A DNA stretch of 64,000 nucleotides. It comes from Microscilla marina ATCC 23134. GTDB lineage: Bacteria > Bacteroidota > Bacteroidia > Cytophagales > Microscillaceae. The position numbers and the translations under genes were made by a program. The stretch's first letter is position 1, and each line of letters opens with the position of its first letter. The DNA is taken from assembly GCF_000169175.1 (NCBI RefSeq), contig NZ_AAWS01000007.1:86001-150000 (forward strand), read 5' to 3'. Positions 16,358 through 25,327 of this stretch are shown here, piece after piece. The notes beneath the pieces were generated by a model, which did not search any database, was not told the origin of the DNA, and worked only from the letters and a program-made list of their open reading frames with translations.

Positions 16358-17725
16358 TTAGGTAAACAGGGCATTCATTTTTTGAATAAGTAACTTGTAA
16401 GCTGACTCACTCGCATCTCCCCAGAAACCATCTGCTCCTCCACTTTTTACTACAATACTTCCGGCAGTCATAATGGTTTTTTGAACACCTTTTACTTCTT
16501 TAGGCGACATTTTGCCAATGGCTAAACTGTCTTTTTGTATTTGCTGTTCAGTCATTTCAATCAACCTTGCCAACTTTGCAAATGCTATAGCACTGTCTTT
16601 GCCCCAAATACCATCGGCACCTCCATTGTAGGCTACTAAATTAGCTGCATCTATGATAGTTTGTTGTACACCCTTTACTTCTTCACGACTTAGCCCACTA
16701 ATATGCGTAATGTGGTTATCACTGGCACCCTTGAGTAATTCTTGAATAGTTTTACCCGTTAGTTGGAAAGCCTTTTCGGTAGAGTTCCCCCAAATACCGT
16801 CCGCGCCTCCACTGCTCTTCATCAGTTGAGCAGATTGTGTATTGCCTGAGTTTATAATAGCTTGTTGAATAATCTTAATTTGTTGAGGGGTGAGGTGCAT
16901 ACCATTAATAGCGTATTTGGATGGTATGTCTGTATCAGGTGGAGCCTGGTTGTCATTGTCAGGTGTAATGGCAGCTGTTTTTAGTACGTTGTATAAATTA
17001 AGTGCACGTGGCGTATACTTGTTATTTACATAAGCTACCCAACCCCCACTTACTAGCATGCCATAAGCTTGAAAACTACCCTTTGTCAAATTAGCAATTG
17101 CCTGTTGTGCAGTAGCCCCCTGTGAGATAAAATTATGAAAAGTTTTACAGGCAACATCTAAACTGTTGATGGCTGTTTCAAACTCTTCTGCCTCATAATC
17201 ATCTAATGGCTTGGGCAAGGCGGGTTGCATGTATTTTTCGTAATTGTTGCGCCAGGTAAGTTGGTTGAAGCCATACCCGCGATAGCGATAGAAATCGCAA
17301 CGGTTTTGGGCATTATTAGGCAAGTCGCCAGGGTATACATGGCCATTCCATTTGGCTACATCCAATTCACTGCTAATGAGTCCCCATTCCTTAAGTTGAT
17401 CTCCAGCCAATTTATTAGGTGCTTTATTATAGGTAACTTTACCCCAAGAGGTTGGCTCAAACATATACTTAGGGCCTCCCATTTCGCGAATAACTGTGAA
17501 AGTGCCTCCGGTTTCGTTGTACATAATGGCAAAATGCCCGCAAAACTCTCCTAAGGTAATGGCTTGCTTACCTGTAAAATCAGGAATATAGCCCATCAGT
17601 TTGGTAAAATTGGAGGCATTTACAAAGTGAGAGTAGATTTGTGGGTTAGTAAGGCGAAATGTTTGGTTAAACCAGTCGGCAAATGGTACACCGTTTACCC
17701 TAAAGTTTCCATTGATAGTGGTCAT
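16358..17725 (-). CDS. Lysozyme/GH19-like protein with three C-terminal peptidoglycan-binding-like repeats
   Basis: 455 residues. The N-terminal domain (about 1-245) has the lysozyme-superfamily look: a candidate catalytic Glu in YNETGGTF (about residue 71) and FYRYRGYGFNQLTWRNNYEK, resembling the FRGRGFIQLT segment of GH19-type hydrolases. After a Pro/Asp linker, three repeats of about 60 residues each carry GGADGIWG or GGADGFWG followed by a helical segment. These resemble peptidoglycan-binding repeats. No signal peptide or membrane helix is visible, so export through the general secretory route is not supported. A phage- or injection-system-type role is possible, but no such genes are nearby. 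Confidence 0.65.
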   Translation of the reverse strand: MTTINGNFRVNGVPFADWFNQTFRLTNPQIYSHFVNASNFTKLMGYIPDFTGKQAITLGEFCGHFAIMYNETGGTFTVIREMGGPKYMFEPTSWGKVTYNKAPNKLAGDQLKEWGLISSELDVAKWNGHVYPGDLPNNAQNRCDFYRYRGYGFNQLTWRNNYEKYMQPALPKPLDDYEAEEFETAINSLDVACKTFHNFISQGATAQQAIANLTKGSFQAYGMLVSGGWVAYVNNKYTPRALNLYNVLKTAAITPDNDNQAPPDTDIPSKYAINGMHLTPQQIKIIQQAIINSGNTQSAQLMKSSGGADGIWGNSTEKAFQLTGKTIQELLKGASDNHITHISGLSREEVKGVQQTIIDAANLVAYNGGADGIWGKDSAIAFAKLARLIEMTEQQIQKDSLAIGKMSPKEVKGVQKTIMTAGSIVVKSGGADGFWGDASESAYKLLIQKMNALFT

Positions 17726-18056
17726 AGTTGTTGATAAGTTTAGAAAATAAGAGACTACTTAAAGCTTTGTCCATTCCTAAAAGGGGAAAATAGCAGTTGA
17801 TGAGGCTTTAGGCATAGCTAAATGATAACATGTTGCCCACATGCAATTTGTCTTGCTATCTGGCAGAATAAACTTTTATCCAGGCTCTTATAATAGATTG
17901 ATAGAAAAGGAGTTTTTTGATTAATAGTTATTTATGCATTTTCTGTACATACACCATAAAAATGCATATTAAACTTAGCAATACCAAGCTGTAAACGGTA
18001 TATTTGTAAGTCGACAATTTTATCACCCTTTAAAATATTTTTCCAGTCAGGTTAAT
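17726..18056. other. Divergent intergenic region
   Basis: About 330 bases between the minus-strand lysozyme-like gene and cytidylate kinase. The only element I can name is the TATATTTG box for the kinase gene. Confidence 0.5.
17999..18006 (+). promoter_or_regulatory. TAnnTTTG -7 element before cytidylate kinase
   Basis: TATATTTG matches the Bacteroidota -7 consensus exactly and lies 51 bases before the start codon. The -33 region at the expected spacing has only TTAG. Confidence 0.45.
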
Positions 18057-18755
18057 ATGAATCTAATGGATAACGAACACAAAATCATCATTGCCATTGA
18101 CGGTTTTTCAGGTTGTGGCAAAAGCACCACCGCAAAAGTTGTGGCCAAAAAGCTCAACTATATATATATAGATACAGGTGCTATGTACAGAGCTGTGACT
18201 TTGTACTTTTGTCAAAATAATATTGTGCTTGACGATGAAGCACAAATAGATAAAGCCTTGGCAAATATCGAAATCCGGTTTGAGTACAATACTTCTTCTG
18301 GGCAAAATGTTACTCTACTGAATGGAAAAGTAGTAGAAGACGAGATACGTAAAATGTATGTATCGGCAAAGGTGAGTCCGGTAAGTGCGATTCCTGCAGT
18401 GCGCAAAGCAATGGTAGCACAACAACGTCAAATGGGCAAAGGCAAGGGCATTGTAATGGATGGCAGAGACATTGGCACCAATGTTTTTCCAAATGCTGAA
18501 CTAAAGATTTTTATGGAAGCTGATGTAGCAGTAAGGGCTGAGCGTCGTCAGAAAGAATTAGCCGCTAAGGGACAAGAGGTAGCCCTGCAAGAAATTATAG
18601 ATAACCTGAGCCAACGCGATCACCAAGATAGCACCCGTAAAGAAAACCCCCTGACTAAAGCCATTGATGCCCACACCATTGATACTACCCACATGACTAT
18701 AGAGCAACAAAGCGAAGAAATAGTAGGGTTGGTAGAGTCATTGGTGAGATGTTAG
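18057..18755 (+). CDS. cmk: Cytidylate kinase
   Basis: Phosphorylates CMP and dCMP with ATP in pyrimidine nucleotide metabolism; cytoplasmic. The P-loop GFSGCGKSTTAK is near residue 17, followed by DTGAMYRAVTLY of the CMP-binding region and the MDGRDIGTNVFP motif near residue 140. The lid region RRQKELAAKGQEV and NLSQRDHQDSTRKENPL follow. At 232 residues it is the usual size. ATG 18057 is used; an ATG three codons later is equally possible. It is followed 25 bases later by a small zinc-ribbon gene, so read-through is possible. Confidence 0.95.
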   Translation: MNLMDNEHKIIIAIDGFSGCGKSTTAKVVAKKLNYIYIDTGAMYRAVTLYFCQNNIVLDDEAQIDKALANIEIRFEYNTSSGQNVTLLNGKVVEDEIRKMYVSAKVSPVSAIPAVRKAMVAQQRQMGKGKGIVMDGRDIGTNVFPNAELKIFMEADVAVRAERRQKELAAKGQEVALQEIIDNLSQRDHQDSTRKENPLTKAIDAHTIDTTHMTIEQQSEEIVGLVESLVRC

Positions 18756-18780
18756 AAAATACTTTATAAATATATGAAGA

Positions 18781-18960
18781 ATGAGTGGAGTTTCTGAGTT
18801 TGATAATGTATTCATTATGGGCGACGAAACTCCTTGCTGTTCGAAGTGTGGTGCCAGAACGGAAATAGTTGCAGAGTATACACAAACCAGACCTTACTGT
18901 CAGTTACACAGATGTTTATCTTGTTTCTTTGAATTTGTGTTAATTGATGATGATGACTAG
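18781..18960 (+). CDS. Small cysteine-rich (zinc-ribbon-like) protein
   Basis: A 59-residue ORF, MSGVSEFDN to LIDDDD. Six Cys at positions 19, 20, 23, 40, 45 and 48 include C20-x2-C23 and C45-x2-C48, which fit a zinc ribbon. The C-terminus is a run of four Asp. It ends six bases before the HNH nuclease start, implying translational coupling. I do not recognise the family. Candidate roles are a partner, regulator or immunity protein of the nuclease, all by position only. Confidence 0.65.
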   Translation: MSGVSEFDNVFIMGDETPCCSKCGARTEIVAEYTQTRPYCQLHRCLSCFFEFVLIDDDD

Positions 18961-18966
18961 TCAAGA

Positions 18967-19734
18967 ATGAAAAAAGGACAAAAACTATGGACACGTGAAG
19001 AGTTGATATTGACTCTATGTCTTTATTACAAGCTTCCTTTCGGTAAAATGCACGCAAAGAATACAGAAGTGATGCAACTTGCCAAGGGGTTGAACAGGAC
19101 ACCAGGTTCTATAGCTTTCAAACTGGTTAATTTTGCTAGTTTAGATTCTGATTTGCAAAAACGAGGGGTGAAGGGGGCTTCAAATGTAAGCAAACTAGAT
19201 AGAACTATATGGGCAGAGTTTTATCAAAAATGGGAAAGCTTAGTTTTGCAAGGAGAGCAAATTAGTCAAAGTCATTTGATGACTGAGTTTGTTCAACCAG
19301 ATGAACGATTGATAGACCCTAAGGCAGTAGGTAAAGACACAGAAGTAATACGTAAGCAACGGGTAAATCAACACTTCTTCAGAAAAAGCATTTTGGCTTC
19401 TTACGACAATACTTGTTGTATCACTGGTATGCAACAACCCCAATTATTAGTTGCAGGGCATATTAAACCTTGGGCATTAGATAAACAAAACAGGCTAAAC
19501 CCTCATAATGGCATTCTTCTCAACTCACTGCATGACAAAGCCTTTGAAACTGGGCTGATTACTATAAATACAGACTACTATGTACAAGTAGCTACAGAAA
19601 TCAGGCAGTCAAAAGACAAAAAACTTACCTCATTCTTTCTCCCTTATCACAATCAACCCATCATTTTACCAAAAAAATATTTGCCTCATCAAGAGTTTTT
19701 AGCATACCATCATAACGAAAGGTTTAAGGGATAA
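18967..19734 (+). CDS. HNH endonuclease
   Basis: 255 residues. The C-terminal half holds the HNH fold: CCITG at residues 150-154, GHI with His165, PHNGILL with Asn181 and LHDKAFE with His189. This resembles the HNH_2-type domain found in restriction-like nucleases. The N-terminal 120 residues, starting WTREELILTLCLYYKLPFGKM, look like a small helical DNA-recognition module seen in predicted HNH restriction enzymes. No methyltransferase gene is adjacent. It forms a tight pair with the zinc-ribbon gene at 18781. Nuclease fold is confident; a defence role is inferred. Confidence 0.85.
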   Translation: MKKGQKLWTREELILTLCLYYKLPFGKMHAKNTEVMQLAKGLNRTPGSIAFKLVNFASLDSDLQKRGVKGASNVSKLDRTIWAEFYQKWESLVLQGEQISQSHLMTEFVQPDERLIDPKAVGKDTEVIRKQRVNQHFFRKSILASYDNTCCITGMQQPQLLVAGHIKPWALDKQNRLNPHNGILLNSLHDKAFETGLITINTDYYVQVATEIRQSKDKKLTSFFLPYHNQPIILPKKYLPHQEFLAYHHNERFKG

Positions 19735-20041
19735 ATACAGCCTTTTTTTGTGAATAGTGGCTGATTTTTAACTTTTCACTTCAAAAAAGACTTTCCAATA
19801 AATGGAATCTAAAGCCCTTAATTAATTGTTTCCCACATACCAAACATATACTTTTGCCATTAATTTTTAACAAAAAGCACAAAACATGAGTTAACGAAGT
19901 GCATTTTACATTCAGTATGTTGCATTTTGAGAATAAAAAGAACAATCCCTCTTTTATAAACTAAAAGAAGGCATTTTTTTTCTTGAAAAAGTTACTATTT
20001 TTGCGCAGTTTATAAAACACAAGAAAGTTACGGTATAGAAG
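19735..20041. other. Intergenic region before the nqr operon
   Basis: About 305 AT-rich bases. Apart from the promoter element at 19996 I see nothing notable. Confidence 0.5.
19996..20003 (+). promoter_or_regulatory. TAnnTTTG -7 element of the nqr operon
   Basis: TATTTTTG, followed by CG, matches the Bacteroidota -7 consensus and lies 38 bases before nqrA. A run of eight T about 20 bases upstream takes the place of the -33 box. Confidence 0.5.
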
Positions 20042-21394
20042 ATGTCTATCAAATTAAAACGTGGTTTTGATATAAATTTGGCTGGAAAAGCGAAAGCCGA
20101 AAAGGGAGATACCATCCATCCTGAGTCATACATTTTTAAGCCCACTGATTTTATGGGCATCAAGCGACCAAAAGTGATGGTGAAAGAAGGGGATGAGGTA
20201 AAAGCTGGAACCCCTATTTTCTTTGACAAACTCCATGAGCAGATAAAGTATACTGCTCCGGTAAGTGGAAGAGTATCCGAAGTAATTCGAGGTGCCAAAC
20301 GCAAACCAATGGGGATCAAAATAGAAGCTGATCGTGAAACTCAATACGTTGAGTTCGATAAATACGATAGCAGTCAGCTGTCTGGCTTGAGCAAAGAACA
20401 AATCATTGCAAACCTTTCTGCAAGCGGTGTGTGGCCAAATATTATTGAACGCCCCTATGGTATAGTGGCAAACCCCCAAAACACACCCAAGTCTATCTTT
20501 ATTTCTGGGTTTGACAGTAGTCCCCTTGCTCCTGATTACGATTTTGTATTCAAAGATCAGGGAAAGTACCTTCAGGCAGGAATAGATATACTCAGCAAGC
20601 TTACCTCTGGTAAAGTACACCTAAGCACTGAAGCAGGAGTAGCCTCGGTACTTAAAAACCTTACTGGGGTACAAAAGCATGAAGTACAAGGAAAACACCC
20701 TGCGGGTAACGTAGGTATACAGATTCACCACATTGACCCCATCATTAAAGGTGACATTGTGTGGACCACCACTCCTTATGGCTTACAGCAAATTGGCAAG
20801 CTTTTCTTAGAAGGACGTTATGATGCTTCTAAAACCATTGCAGTGGCTGGTTCGGAACTTAAAAACCCTTGCTACTATGATACCTGTGTAGGTGCTACAG
20901 TGATTGGGTTTTTGAAAAACAACCTCAAACAAGACAATGTGAGAATAGTGTCTGGCAATGTACTTACTGGTGAAAAAATAGAAATGGATAGTTCCGTTGG
21001 TTATTACAACAACCTCATTACAGTAATACCTGAAGGCGATCAATATGAGTTTTTGGGTTGGATCACACCAGGCAAAAACAAGTTGAGCATACATCGTCCA
21101 ATAGGTTTGTTGTCTTTTCTGACGCCTAAAAAAGAATATGTTCTCGATACCAATATGAAAGGCGAAGAAAGAGCCTTTGTACAAACTGGAGTCTTTGAAA
21201 AAGTAGTGCCTATGGATATTTTTCCGGTGTATCTGCTGAAAGCCATTATGGCAAATGACTTTGAAGAAATGGAAGCATTGGGTATTTATGAGGTCATAGA
21301 AGAAGACTTTGCTTTGTGCGAATTTGTGGATGTATCTAAAATAGATGTGCAGGCAATTGTACGTGAAGGGATCAACGCGCTCATGGATGCCTAA
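20042..21394 (+). CDS. nqrA: Na+-translocating NADH-quinone reductase subunit A
   Basis: Peripheral subunit of the Na+-pumping NADH:quinone oxidoreductase, implicated in quinone binding. It is 450 residues long, normal for the family. It begins with the typical N-terminus KLKRGFDINLAGKA, and shows KPTDFMGIKRPKVMVKEGDEVKAG and the APVSGRV lipoyl-like segment. First gene of nqrABCDE, 101 bases ahead of nqrB. Confidence 0.95.
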   Translation: MSIKLKRGFDINLAGKAKAEKGDTIHPESYIFKPTDFMGIKRPKVMVKEGDEVKAGTPIFFDKLHEQIKYTAPVSGRVSEVIRGAKRKPMGIKIEADRETQYVEFDKYDSSQLSGLSKEQIIANLSASGVWPNIIERPYGIVANPQNTPKSIFISGFDSSPLAPDYDFVFKDQGKYLQAGIDILSKLTSGKVHLSTEAGVASVLKNLTGVQKHEVQGKHPAGNVGIQIHHIDPIIKGDIVWTTTPYGLQQIGKLFLEGRYDASKTIAVAGSELKNPCYYDTCVGATVIGFLKNNLKQDNVRIVSGNVLTGEKIEMDSSVGYYNNLITVIPEGDQYEFLGWITPGKNKLSIHRPIGLLSFLTPKKEYVLDTNMKGEERAFVQTGVFEKVVPMDIFPVYLLKAIMANDFEEMEALGIYEVIEEDFALCEFVDVSKIDVQAIVREGINALMDA

Positions 21395-21495
21395 TTTTTG
21401 CTTGTACCAAGCATATTGAAACAATCAAGAGAAATACAACAACTGATAAGAAGCAGCATTAGCGGATTGCTATCTATTGAACTTTTATTAATGAT

Positions 21496-22866
21496 ATGAA
21501 ATTCTTACGTAATATCTTAGATAAACAGAAACCAAACTTCGAAAAAGGGGGGAAACTACATTTTCTTCACTCTGTTTTTGATGGTTTCGAAACCTTTTTG
21601 TTTGTCCCCAAACATACTACTCCTGACAAAGGTGCTCAGGTACGCGACGCCATAGATATGAAGCGTCTGATGATCACAGTAGTGGTAGCTATGGTGCCTT
21701 GCTTATTGTTCGGTATCTGGAACACCGGGCACCAACACTATTTGGCAATTGGCGAAACAGCCGACCTGATGGCCAAAATCATTTATGGAGCCAAAGTAGT
21801 ATTACCAATAGTGATTGTGTCGTATGGTGTAGGCTTAGGAATTGAATTTGCCTTTGCCCAAATGCGCGGACACGCTATCAACGAAGGTTACCTTGTTTCC
21901 GGAATGTTGATTCCCCTCATTTTACCTGTAACTATTCCTTTATGGCAAGTAGCTTTAGCCTCTGCCTTTGCGGTAATTATTGCCAAAGAGGTTTTTGGAG
22001 GTACAGGTATGAATATTCTGAATGTAGCTATGACTGCGCGTGCTTTCTTGTATTTTGCTTATCCTACTTATATGGCTGGCGATATCAAAGTATGGACTGC
22101 AGGAGAGCCTACTGTCATTGAACAAAAATTAGATGGATACACTCGTGCCACTGCACTTGGGCTGGCTGCAGAGCAGTCCAGTAATTTGGCGGCTGAGATA
22201 CAGAATGCCCGCGAAGCTTATGTAGATAAAAAGGTAAAAGAAGCTGAAACAAAGGGTGAAATAAAGGACCCTGTGGCATTTAACCAAAAAATGTACAAGG
22301 AAGCGGATAATTTACCAGAAGTCAAAAAGCTTAAAGAACAAATACCTTCTCACGTCACCAATGCCTTTGAGTCTAAGAAAGGAGGCATCTATTCGCTCAA
22401 AAGTTTTGTAATAGGTACTATCCCAGGGTCTATTGGCGAAACTTCTTTTTTAATGTGTCTAATTGGTGGAATCATTCTCATATTGACAGGTGTAGGAAGC
22501 TGGAAAATTATTGTCAGTGCCTTTGGAGGAGCTTATCTCATGGGACTTTTATTTAACGCCATTGGAGGTAACGCATTTATGGCAATGCCTGCGCATTATC
22601 ACTTGGTAATGGGAGGACTTGCTTTTGGTATAGTGTTTATGGCAACTGATCCTGTAACTGCCGCTCAAACTGAAATAGGCAAATGGTATTATGGTTTTTT
22701 GATAGGTGCGCTTACCGTCTTGATCCGTGTATTTAACCCTGCATATCCTGAAGGCATTATGTTGGTTGTATTGTTGATGAACGTTTTTGCTCCATTGATT
22801 GACTACTACGTAGTAGCTGCTAACAAAAAGCGTCGTTTGAAAAGATTAGAGTTAAAAAAAGCATAA
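21496..22866 (+). CDS. nqrB: Na+-translocating NADH-quinone reductase subunit B
   Basis: Integral membrane subunit that carries a covalent FMN and forms part of the sodium path. Multiple transmembrane helices are evident. The FMN-attachment motif is DGYTRATAL with Thr219 the likely site. At 456 residues it is longer than the usual 400-415: a highly charged insert of about 60 residues (about 230-300, rich in Glu and Lys, for example REAYVDKKVKEAETKGEIK) follows the FMN site. nqrC starts nine bases after the stop. Confidence 0.95.
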   Translation: MKFLRNILDKQKPNFEKGGKLHFLHSVFDGFETFLFVPKHTTPDKGAQVRDAIDMKRLMITVVVAMVPCLLFGIWNTGHQHYLAIGETADLMAKIIYGAKVVLPIVIVSYGVGLGIEFAFAQMRGHAINEGYLVSGMLIPLILPVTIPLWQVALASAFAVIIAKEVFGGTGMNILNVAMTARAFLYFAYPTYMAGDIKVWTAGEPTVIEQKLDGYTRATALGLAAEQSSNLAAEIQNAREAYVDKKVKEAETKGEIKDPVAFNQKMYKEADNLPEVKKLKEQIPSHVTNAFESKKGGIYSLKSFVIGTIPGSIGETSFLMCLIGGIILILTGVGSWKIIVSAFGGAYLMGLLFNAIGGNAFMAMPAHYHLVMGGLAFGIVFMATDPVTAAQTEIGKWYYGFLIGALTVLIRVFNPAYPEGIMLVVLLMNVFAPLIDYYVVAANKKRRLKRLELKKA

Positions 22867-22875
22867 TAAGGAACA

Positions 22876-23625
22876 ATGAAAAAGGATTCTAAAGCTTATC
22901 TTATTACATATACCCTGTTGATTACCATCATTTCAGGTTCGTTGCTTGCAATGGCGTCAAAGGGGCTGGAGAGTTACAAGGATGCTAATAAAAAACTGGA
23001 ACTCCAGAAGAGCATTGTAAACACGTTTATGGAGTTACCTAAGTCTAAAGAGAAAATAGTAGAAGTTTACAACAAACGGGTAAAAAACTATGTTGTAAAT
23101 GCTCAAGGAGAGGTAATAAAAGGAATGAAGGCCTCTAAAGTAAAGGTAGGAGAAGAGTATTCGGCAAAGCGTGAAACCCCCAGAAGAAGAAACTTGCCTG
23201 TATATGAAATATACGGTGAAGACGGAAAAGGAGAGGTGTTATATTATGTATTTCCCTTATATGGTTTTGGTTTGTGGGACGTTATCTGGGGCTACATTGC
23301 ACTGGATGCTAAAGATCTAAATACGATCAAAGGTGTAGTGTTGGCTCAAAAAGGTGAAACTCCCGGTTTGGGTGCCAGAATTTCTGACCAAGAAATTCAC
23401 GACCGATATACTGGTAAAAAAATCTATGACGACAAAGGGCAGTTACAACGTGTAGTAATGCAGCGAGGCGAGCATCAGGGGAAGAGTATTCAGCATTACA
23501 AAGGGCAAGAGCACAAAGTAGACGGAATGTCTGGTGCTACTATTACCGGAAACGGAGTAAATGCGATGTTCAAAGAGTATTTGAAACTGTATGATGGCTT
23601 TATTCAAAAAAAGAATAAGAAGTAA
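22876..23625 (+). CDS. nqrC: Na+-translocating NADH-quinone reductase subunit C
   Basis: Membrane-anchored subunit with a second covalently bound FMN. One N-terminal helix (about residues 9-27) is followed by a soluble domain. The attachment motif SGATIT is at about residues 219-224, with Thr222 the predicted flavin site. Length 249 is typical. It sits between nqrB (9-base gap) and nqrD (69-base gap). Confidence 0.95.
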   Translation: MKKDSKAYLITYTLLITIISGSLLAMASKGLESYKDANKKLELQKSIVNTFMELPKSKEKIVEVYNKRVKNYVVNAQGEVIKGMKASKVKVGEEYSAKRETPRRRNLPVYEIYGEDGKGEVLYYVFPLYGFGLWDVIWGYIALDAKDLNTIKGVVLAQKGETPGLGARISDQEIHDRYTGKKIYDDKGQLQRVVMQRGEHQGKSIQHYKGQEHKVDGMSGATITGNGVNAMFKEYLKLYDGFIQKKNKK

Positions 23626-23694
23626 GCCTCATAATATTTAATAAAATTTTATAGAAACCCTGAGGTATCAAGCCTTTTAAAAATATAAATCATT

Positions 23695-24351
23695 ATGGCA
23701 GAAACTACAATTGAAGAAGTAAAGCCTAAAAAGAAAGAGGCATTATTTTCTAAGAAAAACCGACGAATTCTTACTGACCCGTTAGATGGAGATAATCCGA
23801 TTACGGTACAGGTATTGGGTATTTGTTCAGCGCTTGCTGTAACCGCACAATTGAAGCCTTCACTGGTAATGAGTATTGCTGTTATCTTTGTAATGGTTGG
23901 TTCAAGTGTACTTACTTCTTTGCTGAGAAACACCATTCCTTCACGCATCCGTATTGTAGTACAGTTGGCCATTATTGCTACATTTGTAATTTTGGTAAAC
24001 GAACTACTTTTAGCTTTTGTATACGATACAGCTAAAGATTTGGGAGCTTTTGTAGGCTTGATTATTACTAACTGTATTGTAATGGGACGCCTGGAAGCTT
24101 TTGCAATGGCTAATAAGCCTTGGCCTTCATTTTTAGACGCGTTAGGCAACGCAATGGGGTACGCTATTATTCTTTTATTGGTAGCTTTTTTCCGTGAGTT
24201 GTTGGGGTCTGGCACACTATTCGGCTTAAAAGTATTTCCAGAGAGTCTTGCCACCAATGGTTTGATGCTTTACTCTTCTGGTGCTTGTATTGTAGTTGGT
24301 GTGCTTATTTGGGCACAACGTTCGTTTAATGGCTATCGTGAAGATGCCTGA
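23695..24351 (+). CDS. nqrD: Na+-translocating NADH-quinone reductase subunit D
   Basis: Integral membrane subunit of NQR, paired with NqrE around an iron centre and the sodium path. It is 218 residues with about six hydrophobic segments; LTDPLDGDNPITVQVLGICSAL-type N-terminal sequence and the NCIVMGRLEAFA segment are characteristic of the NqrD/RnfE family. A 34-base gap leads to nqrE. Confidence 0.95.
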   Translation: MAETTIEEVKPKKKEALFSKKNRRILTDPLDGDNPITVQVLGICSALAVTAQLKPSLVMSIAVIFVMVGSSVLTSLLRNTIPSRIRIVVQLAIIATFVILVNELLLAFVYDTAKDLGAFVGLIITNCIVMGRLEAFAMANKPWPSFLDALGNAMGYAIILLLVAFFRELLGSGTLFGLKVFPESLATNGLMLYSSGACIVVGVLIWAQRSFNGYREDA

Positions 24352-24385
24352 TTTTTAAGTAGAACTAAGGATTTAAGAATATATT

Positions 24386-24991
24386 ATGGAACTAATTAGC
24401 ATTGCAATTCGCTCTATATTTGTCGAAAATATGATCTTTGCCTATTTCTTGGGTATGTGTTCATATTTGGCTGTATCAAAAAACGTGAAAACAGCCATAG
24501 GACTTGGAATGGCGGTGATTTTCGTACTGACAATGACTATCCCCATCAACTATTTGATTTACAACTATGTGCTAAAGAAGGATGCATTGGCATCTATCTT
24601 TGGACCCGGTATAGATCTAAGTTTTCTTATGTTGATTGTGTTTATTGCAGTAATTGCCTCATTTGTACAATTGACTGAGATGATTGTAGAGAAATTCTCC
24701 CCAGCATTATATGGAGCTTTGGGTATATTTTTACCTTTGATTGCCGTAAACTGCTCAATTCTAGGAGGTGCCCTTTTTATGTTAGGTAAGCCTTATACCT
24801 TAGGACAAGCCACTGTTTTCGGTCTTGGTTCAGGTATAGGTTGGTTATTGGCAGTAGTTGCCTTGGCTGCCATCCGTGAAAAAATTAAATATTCAAATGT
24901 GCCTCCTCCTTTAAGAGGTTTAGGAATCACATTTATCTTGGTAGGTTTAATGTCATTTGGGTTTTTGAGTTTTTTAGGTTTTTCAATCTAA
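24386..24991 (+). CDS. nqrE: Na+-translocating NADH-quinone reductase subunit E
   Basis: Integral membrane subunit of NQR, homologous to RnfA. It is 201 residues with six helices; [20 protein letters not shown] and [12 protein letters not shown] include the conserved Cys residues proposed to bind the iron centre. Last gene of the cluster, followed by a strong terminator. The NADH-oxidising subunit gene nqrF is not present downstream. Confidence 0.95.
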   Translation: MELISIAIRSIFVENMIFAYFLGMCSYLAVSKNVKTAIGLGMAVIFVLTMTIPINYLIYNYVLKKDALASIFGPGIDLSFLMLIVFIAVIASFVQLTEMIVEKFSPALYGALGIFLPLIAVNCSILGGALFMLGKPYTLGQATVFGLGSGIGWLLAVVALAAIREKIKYSNVPPPLRGLGITFILVGLMSFGFLSFLGFSI

Positions 24992-25014
24992 ACAAAGCCT
25001 TATATTTGATATTA

Positions 25015-25060
25015 ATAAACAAAAAAGCCCTGAGTTTTTACTCAGGGCTTTTTTGTTTAT
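25015..25060. terminator. Strong bidirectional terminator after nqrE
   Basis: A perfect 20-bp inverted repeat (25015-25034 with 25041-25060) whose core is GCCCTGAG/CTCAGGGC flanked by A and T runs, with a six-base loop. It lies 23 bases after the nqrE stop. Confidence 0.92.
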
Positions 25061-25111
25061 TGGCGCATAATTTTTGAGACAAGAGATGATATGAGCGTTT
25101 GTTTTTCAGAG

Positions 25112-25205
25112 TTAAAAGCCCCGATAGGGTCTAGCACCGATATTCATCGGTATCTAAGGACTTGCGACTTGTTGCTTGAAGCTTACCCCCTCTCGGGGCT
25201 TTTAA
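25112..25205. repeat. Hairpin element with long terminal inverted repeats (94 bp)
   Basis: Ends TTAAAAGCCCCGATAGGG (25112-25129) and CCCTCTCGGGGCTTTTAA (25188-25205) pair with one mismatch. The interior has a second small hairpin, ACCGAT-TATTC-ATCGGT style, and the segment ATCTAAGGACTTG that recurs near 45601. It resembles a REP/BIME-type intergenic element. Confidence 0.6.
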
Positions 25206-25327
25206 GTAAGTTATAAAACGCAAACTATCCTTCATTATAGCACATTGCTGCAACTATGTGCCAGTAGGATAAGTTATAGAATGAATATAGCTATAATCTT
25301 ATCATTGATTTTTTATAAAAACAACCT

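Larger units (their letters stand above)
24992..25327. other. Intergenic region with terminator and hairpin element
   Basis: About 335 bases between nqrE and the phosphatase gene. It holds the nqr terminator at 25015 and the long inverted-repeat element at 25112, both annotated separately. No gene is supported. Confidence 0.6.
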
